A DNA stretch of 64,000 nt from Pseudeuparius sepicola (lineage: Eukaryota; Arthropoda; Insecta; Coleoptera; Anthribidae). The notes under the pieces are model-generated. The model was not told where the DNA came from and made no database searches. It saw nothing but the letters and a program-made list of their open reading frames with translations. Of this stretch, positions 29,617-41,314 are shown in pieces (within the stretch, counting starts at the first letter, position 1; every line of letters begins with the position of its first letter). The DNA lies in assembly GCA_963920635.1 (NCBI GenBank), contig OY987299.1, positions 116,747,373-116,811,372 on the forward strand, read 5' to 3'. The position numbers were made by a program, and so were the translations under genes.

Positions 29617-32600
29617 TAATTGACTTAAATCATCTACATAAGAGCGATTTAACGTATATAGAAATTCCAGAAATTAATGCCAGATTCCTTATAGATACAG
29701 GTAGTTCCCGTAGTATAATTAACCCCGATGTAGCTTATAAGTTTTACAGTAATTGCATTTTTCATGAAGATTTTAGTATTCAGACCTCTCACGATATTAC
29801 TTTTCACAATGAAATTGCCATAATTCCACTTTTCGACATTTTTAACGTAAATCGATTTTATAAATTTTATATCTATGATTTTTCCCCAAAATATCACGGT
29901 CTTATTGGCATGGACTTATTGAAAAGACTACGATCAAATATAGATCTCGACAATAAATTACTAAAGACTCCCAAAGTTCAAATACCTCTACTTTCGGAAA
30001 ACTCCAATTCAAAACAACAGAAAAATTTCCAAAAATGTTATCACTCTTTAATTATACCACCTCGAACTCAAAAAATAGTTAAAGTTCCAGTATGCTATAA
30101 AAATGGCCTCGGTATTTTATATTACAATAATTTTGATAACAATTTAGAATCCCCTCGTGCTGTAGTTGATATTCAAAATTATTTCGCGACAACAACAATT
30201 ATAAATTCAAATTTAGAACCCTTTGAAGTCATAATTACTGAACCTTTAGACGTTGAAATTTTAAACCCTAATGAGATTAACTTTATCGACAAAATCGAAG
30301 ATAATTCGGAACTCTCAGAAACTGAAGATAATCTACTAAAACAAAATTTAAAAAATATTAGACTTGATCATTGCAATTATGAAGAAAAGTCCGCTTTACG
30401 TAAACTTTGTTATTCATACAGGGACATCTTTTACTGTGAAAAAATACCTCTTAGCTTTACAAATAAAGTCAAACATAAAATTAATCTCACAGACGAAAAA
30501 CCTATTTTTACTAAATCGTATAGGTTTCCCGAAATCCATCGACAAGAAGTAAAATCCCAAATAGATAAAATGTTACAACAAAAAATTATTGAACCATCCG
30601 CTTCCCCGTGGAGCAGTCCAATCTGGATCGTTCCAAAGAAACTCGACGCTAGTAAAAAAAGGAAATGGCGAGTAGTCATCGACTATCGTAAGTTAAATGA
30701 CAAAACTATTAGTGACAAATACCCCCTTCCAAACATAACGGACATATTAGACAGACTAGGACGTGCGAATTACTTTACAACACTCGATTTGGCCTCCGGT
30801 TATCATCAAATTGAAGTTGACGAAAATGATGTACCCAAAACTGCATTTTCTACTGATTCTGGACATTATCAATTCTTACGAATGCCATTCGGTCTTAAAA
30901 ATGCACCCAGTACATTTCAGAGATTAATAGATAATATTTTACGTGGTTTAACAAACGAAATTTGTCTCGTATATTTAGATGACATAATAGTTTTCAGTAC
31001 ATCTCTCCAAGAACATATAATTAATCTCAAAAAGTTTTCGACAGACTACGTGACGCGAATTTTAAAGTACAACTTGACAAATGCGACTTTCTACAAAAAA
31101 CTGTTGCTTACCTCGGACACATTATTACATCAGAAGGAGTGAAACCCAATCCCGAAAAAATTTCCTGTATTCAAAAATTCCCCATTCCTAAAACTCAAAA
31201 AGAAATAAAATCATTCCTTGGATTACTTGGATATTACCGCCGCTTTATTAAAGATTTCGCAAAAATAACTAAACCTTTAACTCTCTGTTTAAAGAAGAAC
31301 GCTCAAGTTACTCATAGTCAAAAATTCATAGAAGCTTTCAACACATGTAAGAAAATTTTGTGTAATGATCCGATATTACAGTATCCGGACTTTTCCAAAG
31401 AATTCATTCTAACTACTGATGCTTCCAACATCGCTATCGGCGCAGTATTATCCCAAGGCACCATTGGACAAGACAAACCTATTGCCTATGCCTCACGCAC
31501 CCTAAATGACAGTGAACAAAATTACAGTACTATTGAGAAAGAGTTATTGAGCATTGTTTGGGCTTGTAAGTACTTTCGTCCCTACCTCTATGGTCGAAAA
31601 TTTACAATAGTTACCGATCATCGCCCCCTCACGTGGCTTTTTAATTTAAAAGAACCCAATTCGAAATTGGTTCGTTGGCGTCTCAAATTAGAAGAGTATG
31701 ATTACAAAATTGTTTATAAAAAGGGAAAGTTAAACTCCAATGCCGACGCACTCTCTCGTATAAATTTGAATATTCATGAAACCCAATCTGTTATCAATAA
31801 TCCAGGAGATATAAATCAAGAAACTTTCGAATTTTTAAGGAACTATGTAGAAAACCCAGAAAATTTTGAACTACCTAGTACAAGCCAAGAAATTTCTAAC
31901 AGTAATGTAAACAATACCCAAGCAAGTTCATTAACGCCAGACACTCACACAGCTGACCCCGTCCCGCGAACGAAACCTAAGATAATAATTCACTCCGACA
32001 TACAAATCCGACCTCCTGATAAACCTAGACCGACAATATTAAATGACGCACCTATTGAAATTAGTGATGACGAAACTGCCCATTCCCTCTCAAAAGAAAT
32101 ATGTAATGAAAGTTTACCTATTTTGGACGAAATTATCAATAATAAAACGAATCAAATACATATTTTCAAAAATAACGTCGATAAACTTTCAGTAGAACAA
32201 GAAAACTACTTGCACCAAAAAATTATGACAGTCAAAATTCCTTTAATTTCAAATGAGCAATTAATCCTAGATTTTCTAAAACAATATCTAAGACCAAACA
32301 CTATGTATCACATTTATTTTAATCATTCGCAATTTATAACACAATTTTCAAATATTTACTCAGAGCATTTCAATCGATTAGGTCCCAAACTGATAATATG
32401 TACAAAATTAATTAATACCATAAAAGACAAAGAGGAACAGTTATTACTAATAAAAAATCACCATTTAGGAAAAACGAATCATCGCGGAATACAAGAAACA
32501 CTAAATTATTTAAAGAGAAACTATTTTTGGATAAATATGAAGTCCGATATTACTGCATATATAAATGCATGCGAAATTTGTCAGAGAACCAAATACGGTA

Positions 32601-33429
32601 GAAACCCTCCATATGTACCTCAAGTATTAACTGAAACTCCTTGTAAACCATTCCAGTTAGTTCATGTCGATGTGTTCTATTATGACACCAGAAACTATTT
32701 AACTTTCGTTGACGCTTTCTCGAAATTCGCGCAAGCTACATTAATTCCCGGAAAATCCGCTACAACCATATGTGATGCTCTTGTAAAATATTTTTGTTCT
32801 TTTGGTACTCCTCAACAGATCATTTTAGACAATGGACGTGAATTCAATAATGAAACGGTTAAGGAATTATTAAAATTACATAAAATAGATATTCATTTCA
32901 CTACACCAGGCCACCACGAGTCAAACAGTATAGTAGAACGTTTCCATTCCACAATAATAGAACACCTGCGAATTTTAAAAGAATCTTTCCCTAACGAAAC
33001 CGACTTAATAAATTACGCCGTTTTAGGTTATAATTGCTCAATACACAGTTCGACGACATTCACGCCTTTTGAATTAGTATACGGTCATACGGACTTAAGA
33101 AACCCCGAAATTTTTACTCCTAAACACTTCTTCTCAAACTATGTCGAAAATCACGCGGAAAAATTAAAACACGTATATGGTGACGTCCAAACGAGGTTAA
33201 TAAAAGAAAAAGAAAAGATTGTTAATACGAAAAATGCAAAGGACAATACAAATCCTACTTTTAAAATTAATCAAATTGTATTTAAGAAAAATCCCCTTAA
33301 CAGAAATAAAAAGAGCAACAAATTTATAGGTCCATACGTAATTATCGAAATTTTAGAACATAATAAATTCAAAATAAAAAACAAAAATAATAATAAAGAA
33401 GAAATAATTCATATGAAGGAGCTAAAACA

Positions 33430-33446
33430 ACCTCCTTTGTTACAGG
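33430..33446 (+). promoter_or_regulatory. Candidate env splice acceptor
   Basis: CCTCCTTTGTTACAG followed by GAAAATG. A pyrimidine-rich acceptor ends at 33445, four bases before the env ATG at 33450, and lies inside the 3' end of pol. This is the arrangement expected for a spliced env mRNA. Confidence 0.6.
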
Positions 33447-33449
33447 AAA

Positions 33450-35042
33450 ATGAAGCTGAGAATCCTTCTACTTCTGCTGCAAATAATAGTGACATTTCAG
33501 AATAAAATAGAAATATCCAAAATCAACTCTCCCGGAATTCTCCCCTTTGAATTAGGCCAAGCTCGCGTTATAAAAAGTAAACATGTTTTCTTATATGATA
33601 TAAATTTACTAGACATAAAAACTCAAATTGATGGGATAACAAACATTTTTCAAAACATTAATTCCTCACTCGACTTTGGAAGTTGGAATTTTCTACTTAG
33701 AAATTCTCGTAATATTTCAGAACACTTATATCCTTTAATTATCGAACTTAACGAAAAATATGAAAATTTAAATTTTAATCACAAACGGAAACGACGAGGT
33801 CTTGTAAATTTAGCAGGCACTGTACAAAAATGGCTTTTTGGCACCCTGGATGCTAATGACGGTCAACGCTATGATAATGCTTTAAAATTACTAAAATCTA
33901 ATCAAGGAAAAATTGTCTCAGAAGTTAATTTACAAATGTCTCTTTCTAAACAGTTAATGCAAAAGCAATCTAAAATTATAGAAGACATTAATTCCAATCA
34001 AAGGAAAATCGCAAAGTTAGTTAATGAAATCCAAAACAATATCTCCAATATTACCAATGAATTTTACCGATATACGACCTACATGTCGATAGTTGAACAA
34101 ATTTTTATAAATACTAATATCATTATTACTTTACTAGATAATTTAGAGAATGCTGTCACCTTTTCAAAATTACATGTAGCACACCCCGACATTTTGACAA
34201 GGCGAAATCTTGTGGATATTTTGAACGAACTTTCTAATCAATATAAAAAACAAGAAATTCTTAATATAAAATTAGAATCTTGGTATTCAATAATTAAGAC
34301 TAATTGCCATTTTTCGGAAAATAATATAATATTTGCCATGGAATTCCCTATAATACATCCTAGTACCTTTCAATATTTTCATTTATTTCCAATCCCTACG
34401 GATAAAAACCTAATTATTGTACCCCCAAAACCTTACTTGGCCCTAGAAGAAAAGGCTCATCAATACATGGAAGAACCATGCCCGCAACTTGACGAAATAT
34501 ACATCTGTAACCTAGAAAATATTCAAGAAAATAATGACTGCATAACCACCTTAATAAATGGTCATCCAAATCAATGCAACCAAATTCCGATCGCACCACC
34601 AAAATTTATCATCAATAAAATTAATAATAAATATTTCATAATAATCAGCGAAGAAGAAATTCAAGCCACTTCTACATGTCCAGAAAAGAAGTTTCGTACT
34701 CTACAAGGCAACAACTTACTTCAGATACCCTACAACTGTACATTTCAATACAAATCTTATGAAATTGGTAACAAAGAAACAAAAACCATTGGAAATCCTT
34801 TATTAATACCTAAAATTCAAAATCCATCAATAATCAAGATCGAAACAAGAAGAAGCCCCCTGAAGATCGAAAATGTAAACCTTCAAGATATTCACCAATT
34901 GGAAAAACAAATTCAAGCGTCAAACCCCGATCAGCATAGTCGACATCGATACTTCATCTCCGATAGATTGGATATTATGGATCACCGTAGGAAGCATCGT
35001 CATCATCCTGATCACCTATACTATTTGGAAAATGAAAAATAA
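33450..35042 (+). pseudogene. env: Env glycoprotein of errantivirus-like provirus, frame broken near C-terminus
   Basis: 530 codons from ATG 33450, overlapping the pol end by 56 bp in another frame. Residues 1-18 form a hydrophobic signal peptide. A furin-type KRKRR at about residues 112-116 is followed by GLVNLAGTVQKWLFG, the fusion-peptide region of gypsy-type Env proteins, which belong to the class I F-like group. The expected transmembrane anchor is absent from this frame. A strongly hydrophobic segment ending in basic residues is encoded in the neighbouring frame at about 34950-35040. An indel between about 34900 and 34945 is therefore likely, and the product here would lack its anchor. 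Confidence 0.85.
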
Positions 35043-35114
35043 ATTCAAAATTTTGAAGAAAGAAGAGAAGACAACGTCGCCTTCCATCCTGTTTACTCCG
35101 GAAGTCTCCACTTA

Positions 35115-35124
35115 AGGCGGGAGG
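35115..35124 (+). promoter_or_regulatory. Polypurine tract
   Basis: AGGCGGGAGG directly before the 3' LTR; plus-strand primer for reverse transcription by position and composition. Confidence 0.7.
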
Positions 35125-35364
35125 AGTTATGTTCTAGAAGTTGCTACCTCATCATAGAAATTACGCCGTAGAAACTACAAACTCAGCAGAGTCTAGATGG
35201 ACTCTCGAACACCTTGAAATCTTGCGAATTCTGCTTTCCTTAAATTATATAAATTATCGCGCTCCACATTTTTCGACTTTTGACTAACAGACTCTGTACT
35301 AGTTGCCAATAAAAGAACTTTGCATTTTTTTAAAAAGGTCTTGTTCCGATCCCGTAAGTTAAGT
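35125..35364 (+). repeat. 3' LTR of errantivirus-like provirus
   Basis: 240 bp. Differs from the 5' LTR at TATAAATTATCG (C in the 5' copy), GACTAACAG (T in the 5' copy) and AGTTGCCAAT (T in the 5' copy). It is followed by TATAATTTTTTTC. The TA here may be the right target TA of element X, displaced from it by the provirus. Confidence 0.92.
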
Positions 35365-35369
35365 TATAA

Positions 35370-36430
35370 TTTTTTTCATGAGGACCCTGTAGTAAAATCT
35401 ATTATACTTGACGGACGATCCTTCTGAATGTTGGGCGTTGCATATAAAGTTCCTCAACAGTAGAGGGTTCGATTTATCTACAGAGGAAGTTTAATTAACA
35501 ATATGTCTCTGTCGGTGACGTTAAATTCACACCAAGACAAAAGTTAAATTCGGGATTATATTCGATCCGTGTTCGGATACCTCGCATATAACTATTTACC
35601 AGGTGCAGATCCGAAATTGAATTAAATACGATTATGGTGGACAGTTTCGCGAACATCCGGCGTGATAAATGACAATATCACGAGGGAATATTCGGAATAT
35701 TGCTGGAATTTCAATCCACCTACGTATGTTCTTGTAAACCTCGAACAGTTACACTTGCCAATGCATTCGTGCAGGCGTATTGGAAATATGTTTGCGATAT
35801 TAGTTCGTTTTTTCTAATAATTATTCCAAACAAATTCTCCAAACATTCAAATATGTTACAAAACTAGCATTTTCTTGGTTTTTACATTTCCTTTGGTTAT
35901 TTGCTGAACTTTTGGCTAGCCCTCCGTTCTCATAGGAAATATCAAGTCAAAGTGACATGACAGGAAAAAAAGAAGTCAGCTCAGATTAATTAGAATAGGA
36001 CAGAGGGTTACCCTCTCCGTATGGGTATAATATCAGACAGATATAACATTTTCATGCTCTTCAAAATCTCAGAGTCAAAGTTTTCGAGTAATCGATTTCT
36101 CCTGGTAACTGGAAAAACTTTTACTATACAGCTGTTGCAGCATACCTACAAGCGACAAGTATATTGAAAGCACTTCCCGAAGGTGATATTGAATATTACA
36201 GGTTAAATTCGTTCAATCTCGAGAGTTTTGAATCGAACGATGGACGACTTAATGCGCACTGCGCAGACGTGATTTCTGTACCGTTTTTTAACTGAAATGA
36301 GTTGGAATACTTTCTGTACTCCCCATGGGCATACTTTAAAGTTTTGGTAGGTTAGGTCGCTGTCTCCTTCAATATCGCTCATATACTTATTTGGGAAACA
36401 CACAGAACATTGTCAACTCGAAAATATAAA
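35370..36430. other. No recognisable gene
   Basis: Mixed-composition sequence without long ORFs or clear terminal repeats. A minus-strand ORF at 36203-36403 is unsupported. Confidence 0.35.
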
Positions 36431-36432
36431 TA

Positions 36433-36587
36433 TAAAACTCTGTTCAACGAATGTTCATACCTACGTCACAACTCCCGTCCTTGTCTGACTCATGAATATA
36501 CGACCAATAACCATCCATCGAATATTCATGAGTAAGACAAGGACGGGAGTTGTGCCGTAGGTATGAACATTCGTTGAACAGAGACTA
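36433..36587. mobile_element. Palindromic MITE, copy 2
   Basis: CTCTGTTCAACGAATGTTCA at the left pairs with TGAACATTCGTTGAACAGAG at the right. Both arms carry ACGTCACAACTC/GTCCTTGTC landmarks shared with the copy at 9791-9953. TA flanks the ends. The two copies differ by scattered substitutions, but the arms within each stay nearly complementary. Confidence 0.88.
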
Positions 36588-36811
36588 TAGCAAATAATAG
36601 ACGTGAAGCCTCTAACCTCTCTTTGACAGATTATAAGTTTTCGAGTAAACAGTCAACTGCGCAGGTCAGTATATTTGATTCATACTCCAAAACAGTGAAC
36701 TGTTTTGACTGTCAAGAAACGATTTCCAAACGGTCAAAAATTCTGTTGCAACAAAATGTGAACTGTCCTTGAACGATACGAGATCGAGTTGGAACGGAGA
36801 GTTAAGTACAG

Positions 36812-36849
36812 CCAAAGTTTACAGAATTATTTTATTCTGTAAACTTTGG
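36812..36849. repeat. Perfect 16-bp stem hairpin
   Basis: CCAAAGTTTACAGAAT, a 6-base loop TATTTT, then the exact inverse. It could be a tiny MITE relic or an RNA hairpin; nothing decides between them. Confidence 0.8.
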
Positions 36850-36938
36850 TACAGCCATAGACTTATGAACAAGGGAGACTCAACCATTCATTGTTGAATA
36901 GGCTTTTGTTGTGAATCAAACATTGCTATGAGTGCGAG

Positions 36939-36962
36939 AGAGAAAAAAGAGAGAGAGAGAGA
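36939..36962. repeat. GA-rich microsatellite
   Basis: GAGAGAGA runs interrupted by AAAAAA. No other content. Confidence 0.8.
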
Positions 36963-37334
36963 ACTTCATAATTCCGACTCCGAGCATCGCGGCCCAGGTT
37001 GACACCTAACCTAATATTGGCAAAAGATTTTTAAAAAATAATAAAATTAGTTGGGAACAATCATTATATTTTTATGATTTTTGTTATACTGGTTGGAGGT
37101 TGGAGTATATCTAGGCAATAATATACGCAAAATAAACCGAATTATCATTAAAAAAAATTAGATAATATTTTTACTTTAATATTACAACATATTAATTTTT
37201 TCAGTAAAAATAGGAAATAAGAAACACTTACTGTTACTTTTACAATCGTTTATTTAGAAAAACTATTGCGGATATAAAATACAGCGAATATAACATAATA
37301 TAACATATTATACAGATCATTGGTTCCACAAAGG

Positions 37335-37370
37335 CACAGAAAAACAGCAAGCGCTTGCTGTTTTTCTGTG
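37335..37370. repeat. 36-bp perfect palindrome
   Basis: CACAGAAAAACAGCAAGC is followed immediately by its exact inverse, with no spacer. As DNA this could extrude a cruciform; as RNA a hairpin would lack a proper loop. Confidence 0.9.
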
Positions 37371-37379
37371 ACGAAGGTA

Positions 37380-38090
37380 AGCAATATATTACGAAGGATT
37401 TTTTAACTGGCATCATAATAACAATGTTTTATAATGTTATTGTGCAAAATACTGGAAATTAGTTAGCAATTATTTTACGATATGGAAATAAAACAAATTC
37501 CTGTATCAATCTAATATCCAATAATATCTAAAAAAATTGTTTAGATGCAAGTCTCTTTTTGCCATTGTTCTGAGGAAATATCTGTTGTGAAAATATATCA
37601 TGTAATTAATTATAATTATCAATATTATTTACTTAACTAAAAATTAATTTATTATTTCAACATACAATTTAATATGTTTCTGATTTTATATCTTTTTTGT
37701 GATTTTTAATTATTATATTCATATTTGTCAGATTTACTTATTGGCCTACAGTGCCCTAGAACTGCTATGGTTTTTGCAAAAGGCAATGAAGACGAAATAA
37801 TAGTAATTGCTCCCCTCCTCTGCACTAGCATTAATGTGCTTTTGGGGTACAGGTACTGTGAGGGTGAGAATTATTATTATTATTATTAAATTGATAATAA
37901 AGTCATTTAAAGCCACGATCATAAACACTAATGCTTCCCTAGCCTCAGGAAGAGTATTTTCATCGATATTGGTACCAATATATATACGTATCCGATAAAT
38001 TTCTGTCCTGTGCAGTCAACCTGCCGCCTTACTGACATCTCATCCGGCAAGATTACATAGCAAAGACTTGAATGACTCTTTTTGTTTTAA
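37380..38090. other. No recognisable gene
   Basis: AT-rich. ORFs at 37746-37928 and 37807-37998 overlap on opposite strands over an ATT trinucleotide run. If the THAP/P-like gene at 38093-39829 continued it would do so here on the minus strand, but I found no further exon. Confidence 0.35.
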
Positions 38091-38092
38091 AG

Positions 38093-39829
38093 TTAAAGCT
38101 GTAGGTAAGAGCTTCGTTGGTTTCTCACAAAATTATATGCCTTAGCTGAATAAAATGCCAATGTCAGTGCAAATGACCTTAAACTTGAATCTTGAATTAT
38201 TATACTTTGCGGGGAAAGTCCTTTTAATAATCTTTCAAAGGCGTCTACGGCAGGTCCCGAAACTGATACCTGTAATGAAATGAAAATATTTATATTTTCG
38301 GCAAATAGGAGAAAAAAACCCAAAAGCTTCCAATTTCGGCTACCCTGTACAGTGTAATTGGTTGAGAGATACCTAGGTACATTTGAATTATTAAGTTACA
38401 TGACAACACGCTAGGGCAAAAACACTTTTACCTTTATTGTGGATTCTGATGACTCCGATATGAGACATTTTTTCTTTAAGTACTACTGAGCAATTGTAGC
38501 TGACGAAGAGGATTGTATTCCGTCTTCAGCTTGTGCTTGTGCTTGTGCTTGAATAGCTCTCTATAATTAAATAATATAATAATAATATAATAATAACGTT
38601 TATTTAAATTGCAGATATTTACAAAAAAAAAAAAATTGTATATACCTAGTACCTACATATCACAGAGAAAATAGATATAAAAAGAACACTATTTCATATG
38701 CAGTGTGCGCTTCTTTTTGAGTCAATTCCGTTTTTTTACTTTATTAACTGATTTTCAAAATTCTTTTTTCCGCTTGCACTCAAAGAGCTATATTTGATGA
38801 TGTGCATTTTTTAGCAACGTCGTTGCTTGACCTGCTGCGTTTAAAGAAAGTTCCCAAAAGTGACTAAGTCATATACTTAGCTATGACTGAAAAAACTATT
38901 TTTAATTTAGTCAAAAATAATGAAATGCATTATATTTTATTTAACATTTTTATACTTATATTAATCTATTTTTGAACATATTAAATAAAAAAATATTATC
39001 AGACATCACAGCTTTTTTCTTGTAATCTGAGTTTACAAGACCCTGGTTCAATACATTACTTACTGATTTCCTCTGTACAAATAAATATTAATTAATTTTC
39101 ATTTCTTAATTACTTTTCAATAATTAGTAGATTTTTTTAAGAGCAACGTTTTTGTTCGCTTGAAGATAATAGTTTTTCCGTTCATGAAACTACATTAATT
39201 TATGGATATAGTGTTTAAGTGGCTTACTTACCTATCTTTAGAAGCAGATGTGCTCCCAGACGAAGTAAGCAACTCCTCAAATGAAATGTTTTGCAACCTG
39301 CAGAATTGCTCTGTTATTGTTCTATTATAGTTATTATTATTATTACTTTAAAAATGCATACTATATCTCACCAGAATTCCGTAGGTCGCTCAGTTAATTT
39401 TTGATCAGCTCCAGGTTTAACATACCGGGGACCATTTCCATTCATAACTATTTCGCATGGATGAAAATGATCCGAACAATTTTCCGGGTGTTTTGTTAAA
39501 CGCTGGTTCTCATTTAAGCCGACAAGGGAAAATGGAAAACCACACCTTTCTCCTTTCAGAATCCATGGGAAACCTATAAAATATTCCCAATGTTAACAAA
39601 TTGTTATTTCAAATAACTGCCGAACTAAAAGCACAAAATCAACATGAAGCAAAGGCAATACTATAGATATTTATCAGTACTTAGTACCTACTACCACTAC
39701 CTACTTATCTACGCTACTGAAGAGGGCCAAACATTATGGTGAAAATAGCGAAAATAATACATACCAGTGAAAAGGCGGTTCCGAGTTAAAAGAGTTCAAC
39801 TTTCCGCACACCTGACACCGGCGCACCAT
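38093..39829 (-). pseudogene. THAP-domain / P-element-like transposase gene, five exons, degraded
   Basis: Minus strand, right to left. Exon 1 (39829-39765) starts MVRRCQVCGKLNSFNSEPPF, giving the first two THAP zinc ligands. Exon 2 (39573-39372) has HWFPMDSERRKVW and then NCSDHFHPCEIVM, the C-x2-H end of the THAP finger, with a one-base frameshift between. Exon 3 is 39297-39232. Exon 4 (about 38558-38432) has an AIQAQAQAQ stretch and an in-frame TAG at 38485-38483. Exon 5 (38269-38093) has LRSFALTLAFYSAKAYNFVR, matching the conserved block before the catalytic region of P-element and THAP9 transposases. All junctions are GT-AG and in compatible phase. With one stop and one frameshift it is probably dead; sequencing error or an alternative exon boundary could rescue it. 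No DDE core was found downstream. Confidence 0.75.
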
Positions 39830-39834
39830 TTTTT

Positions 39835-40495
39835 AAAGTTTTCATATCACGTTTTTGCAAAAAATACACGTAAAAACCTGAAAATGCTTGAAAATCGAAA
39901 TATTCCGACTACTAAAAACGTCGCAAACAAATCTTATGACTGCGTCAGGTTTGGTACCCGTCACAATGAAATATGTCTAGTGGGAATTAAGGGGCGTTGT
40001 CGCTTAATCTCCATAAAATATTATACATAAATTAATAAACAGCATTTAACAAGTTTACCACAAAATATATTATGCCTACGGCGTTTGCGTTTGCAACAAT
40101 TATTGTTCGGTTAACAATGCTTATATGCTCTTCTGTTATTATTAATAGATAAGCTGTACCCATTTATATCTGCGAAAAGGGGGTTGGGGGACATAACCGA
40201 AAATCTGGCAACTACACGCGCTGAGAATTTACAGGGGAACCAAATGAATAGTAGACCAAAAGGATCTCTGATTGCTTTAAAATGTAAATAGTTATATCTC
40301 CCCTTGCTTATAAGTCTATGGGTACACCGCTTGCACCAACCGTACGTTGTATACCTACCTAGTTTTTTGTTCAGTTGGAAAGAACCTATTATCTCCAAAT
40401 TTTTCTATACCTACTTTTGATTATTCCTTCCATCTTTGTCTCTTTAATTATATTATTTTACCAATGCTACATTTTTGTCCCAACACACATATGCA
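39835..40495. other. Upstream region of the THAP/P-like gene; no other gene seen
   Basis: Would contain the promoter of the minus-strand THAP/P-like gene. ORFs on both strands (39767-40030 plus; 40111-40398 minus) lack recognisable domains; the first overlaps THAP exon 1 on the opposite strand. Confidence 0.35.
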
Positions 40496-40499
40496 CAAA

Positions 40500-40740
40500 T
40501 ACAGGGTGTCCGGAAATTATGCGTCGGGATTACGGAGGGCGATTCTACACGAAAAATTAATGCCACAAAGTCCCATACCATTTTTTCGAAAGCTTAAAAT
40601 TGACGGAGATACAGGGCGCGAAAAAGAAGCGTTTTTTGTTATTTTTTTATTTAAGACGAAATTTCCTGGGATTCTACCATTTATATTTGTGGGTTCGACG
40701 AAATTTTATATATTTGTTTATATTTTGCATATAGATTTTT
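40500..40740. mobile_element. MITE fragment with a TACAGGGTGTCC end
   Basis: TACAGGGTGTCCGGAAATTA starts at 40500, with a second internal TACAGGGCGCG near 40610. The opposite end was not found before the Penelope-like region begins. Typical of truncated Tc1/mariner-type repeats in this window. Confidence 0.5.
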
Positions 40741-40769
40741 TTTATTATACTTATTATTATTTGTAGGAA

Positions 40770-40812
40770 AAACTGCGTACGTTTCGGCTTCATTTCAGCC
40801 ATCATCAGGTTT
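40770..40812 (-). ncRNA. Hammerhead-like ribozyme motif, degenerate (Penelope-like element)
   Basis: Minus strand: AAAC, CTGATGA, one extra U, GGCU-GAAAUGA-AGCC as stem II, GAA, AC-GUAC-GC as stem III, A, then GUUU closing stem I with AAAC. Layout matches 25790-25833, but stem I, stem II and loop sequences differ while pairing is kept. The usual U before the cleavage site is C here, so self-cleavage is probably lost. It lies about 500 bp downstream of a Penelope-like C-terminus on the same strand, the place where such ribozymes are known. Confidence 0.6.
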
Positions 40813-41314
40813 ATTAAAACATTTACAAATTACATTTTTGTTAAACAATCAAATGTTAATCTAAAAATTAATACAATCATTAATCTATGATAAAAATTAA
40901 CATTTTTGGTAGAAAAAAAGTTAAAATTTTGTGATTTTCATCAAGTTAAAAGAAATACTTACAAAGATGAAGGACGAAGTAAACGTAACATCATAGCTTA
41001 AATAACATTACAAATTAAAATAGCATATATGTCAAGAATCTGGTTTACATGGTTTGAATTCATTTACTATTAATAACGTCTATTGTGTTAGAATAAGGAA
41101 TGTTGAGAAATGTGTTGCTCGGTTCTCGTTTATACAAAAAGGCTGCAAGTTTTTTTCTTCAAACTAAAAAGAGAAGCAATTCGATTTTATACAATTAAAA
41201 AAATATATTCTCTATACAGGGTAATAAGCGAGGTGAGACGGGAAAACATACAGTGAAAGATGCAAAAACTCAAGTATCGAACATTTTAAATTTATCTATT
41301 TTTGAGTTAAAACT

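Larger units (their letters stand above)
29577..33505 (+). pseudogene. pol: Pol polyprotein (protease, RT, RNase H, integrase), one frameshift
   Basis: Read in the -1 frame from the gag overlap. Protease has FLIDTGSSRS (about 29685). Reverse transcriptase has LDLASGYHQIEV, FLRMPFGLKNAPSTFQ and the catalytic YLDD (about 30970). RNase H has TTDASNIAIGAVLSQ (about 31420). Integrase has the HHCC finger (HHLGKTNH and CEICQRT), the DDE core (HVDVFYY, ILDNGREF, SNSIVERFH) and a C-terminal GPY motif (about 33330). A single-base loss in the A-run near 31030-31036, just after YLDD, breaks the frame; the rest continues in a second frame to 33505. Everything else is open, so the lesion is young. The polyprotein is inactive in this copy unless the break is a sequencing error. 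Confidence 0.93.
27751..35364 (+). mobile_element. Errantivirus-like endogenous retrovirus (gypsy type), 7.6 kb
   Basis: LTR, PBS, gag, pol, env, PPT and LTR are all present in the order typical of insect errantiviruses. Close LTR similarity and only two visible coding lesions (pol near 31030, env near 34920) point to a recent integration. It lies at the right terminus of element X copy 2. A gypsy-family element with an acquired env is the best classification. Whether it ever formed particles cannot be seen from sequence. Confidence 0.93.

Noticed and set aside
38521..38552. Short CTTGTG repeat as a plain microsatellite
   Set aside because: On the minus strand it encodes the AQAQAQ stretch in a phase-compatible exon of the THAP/P-like gene, so it was assigned there.
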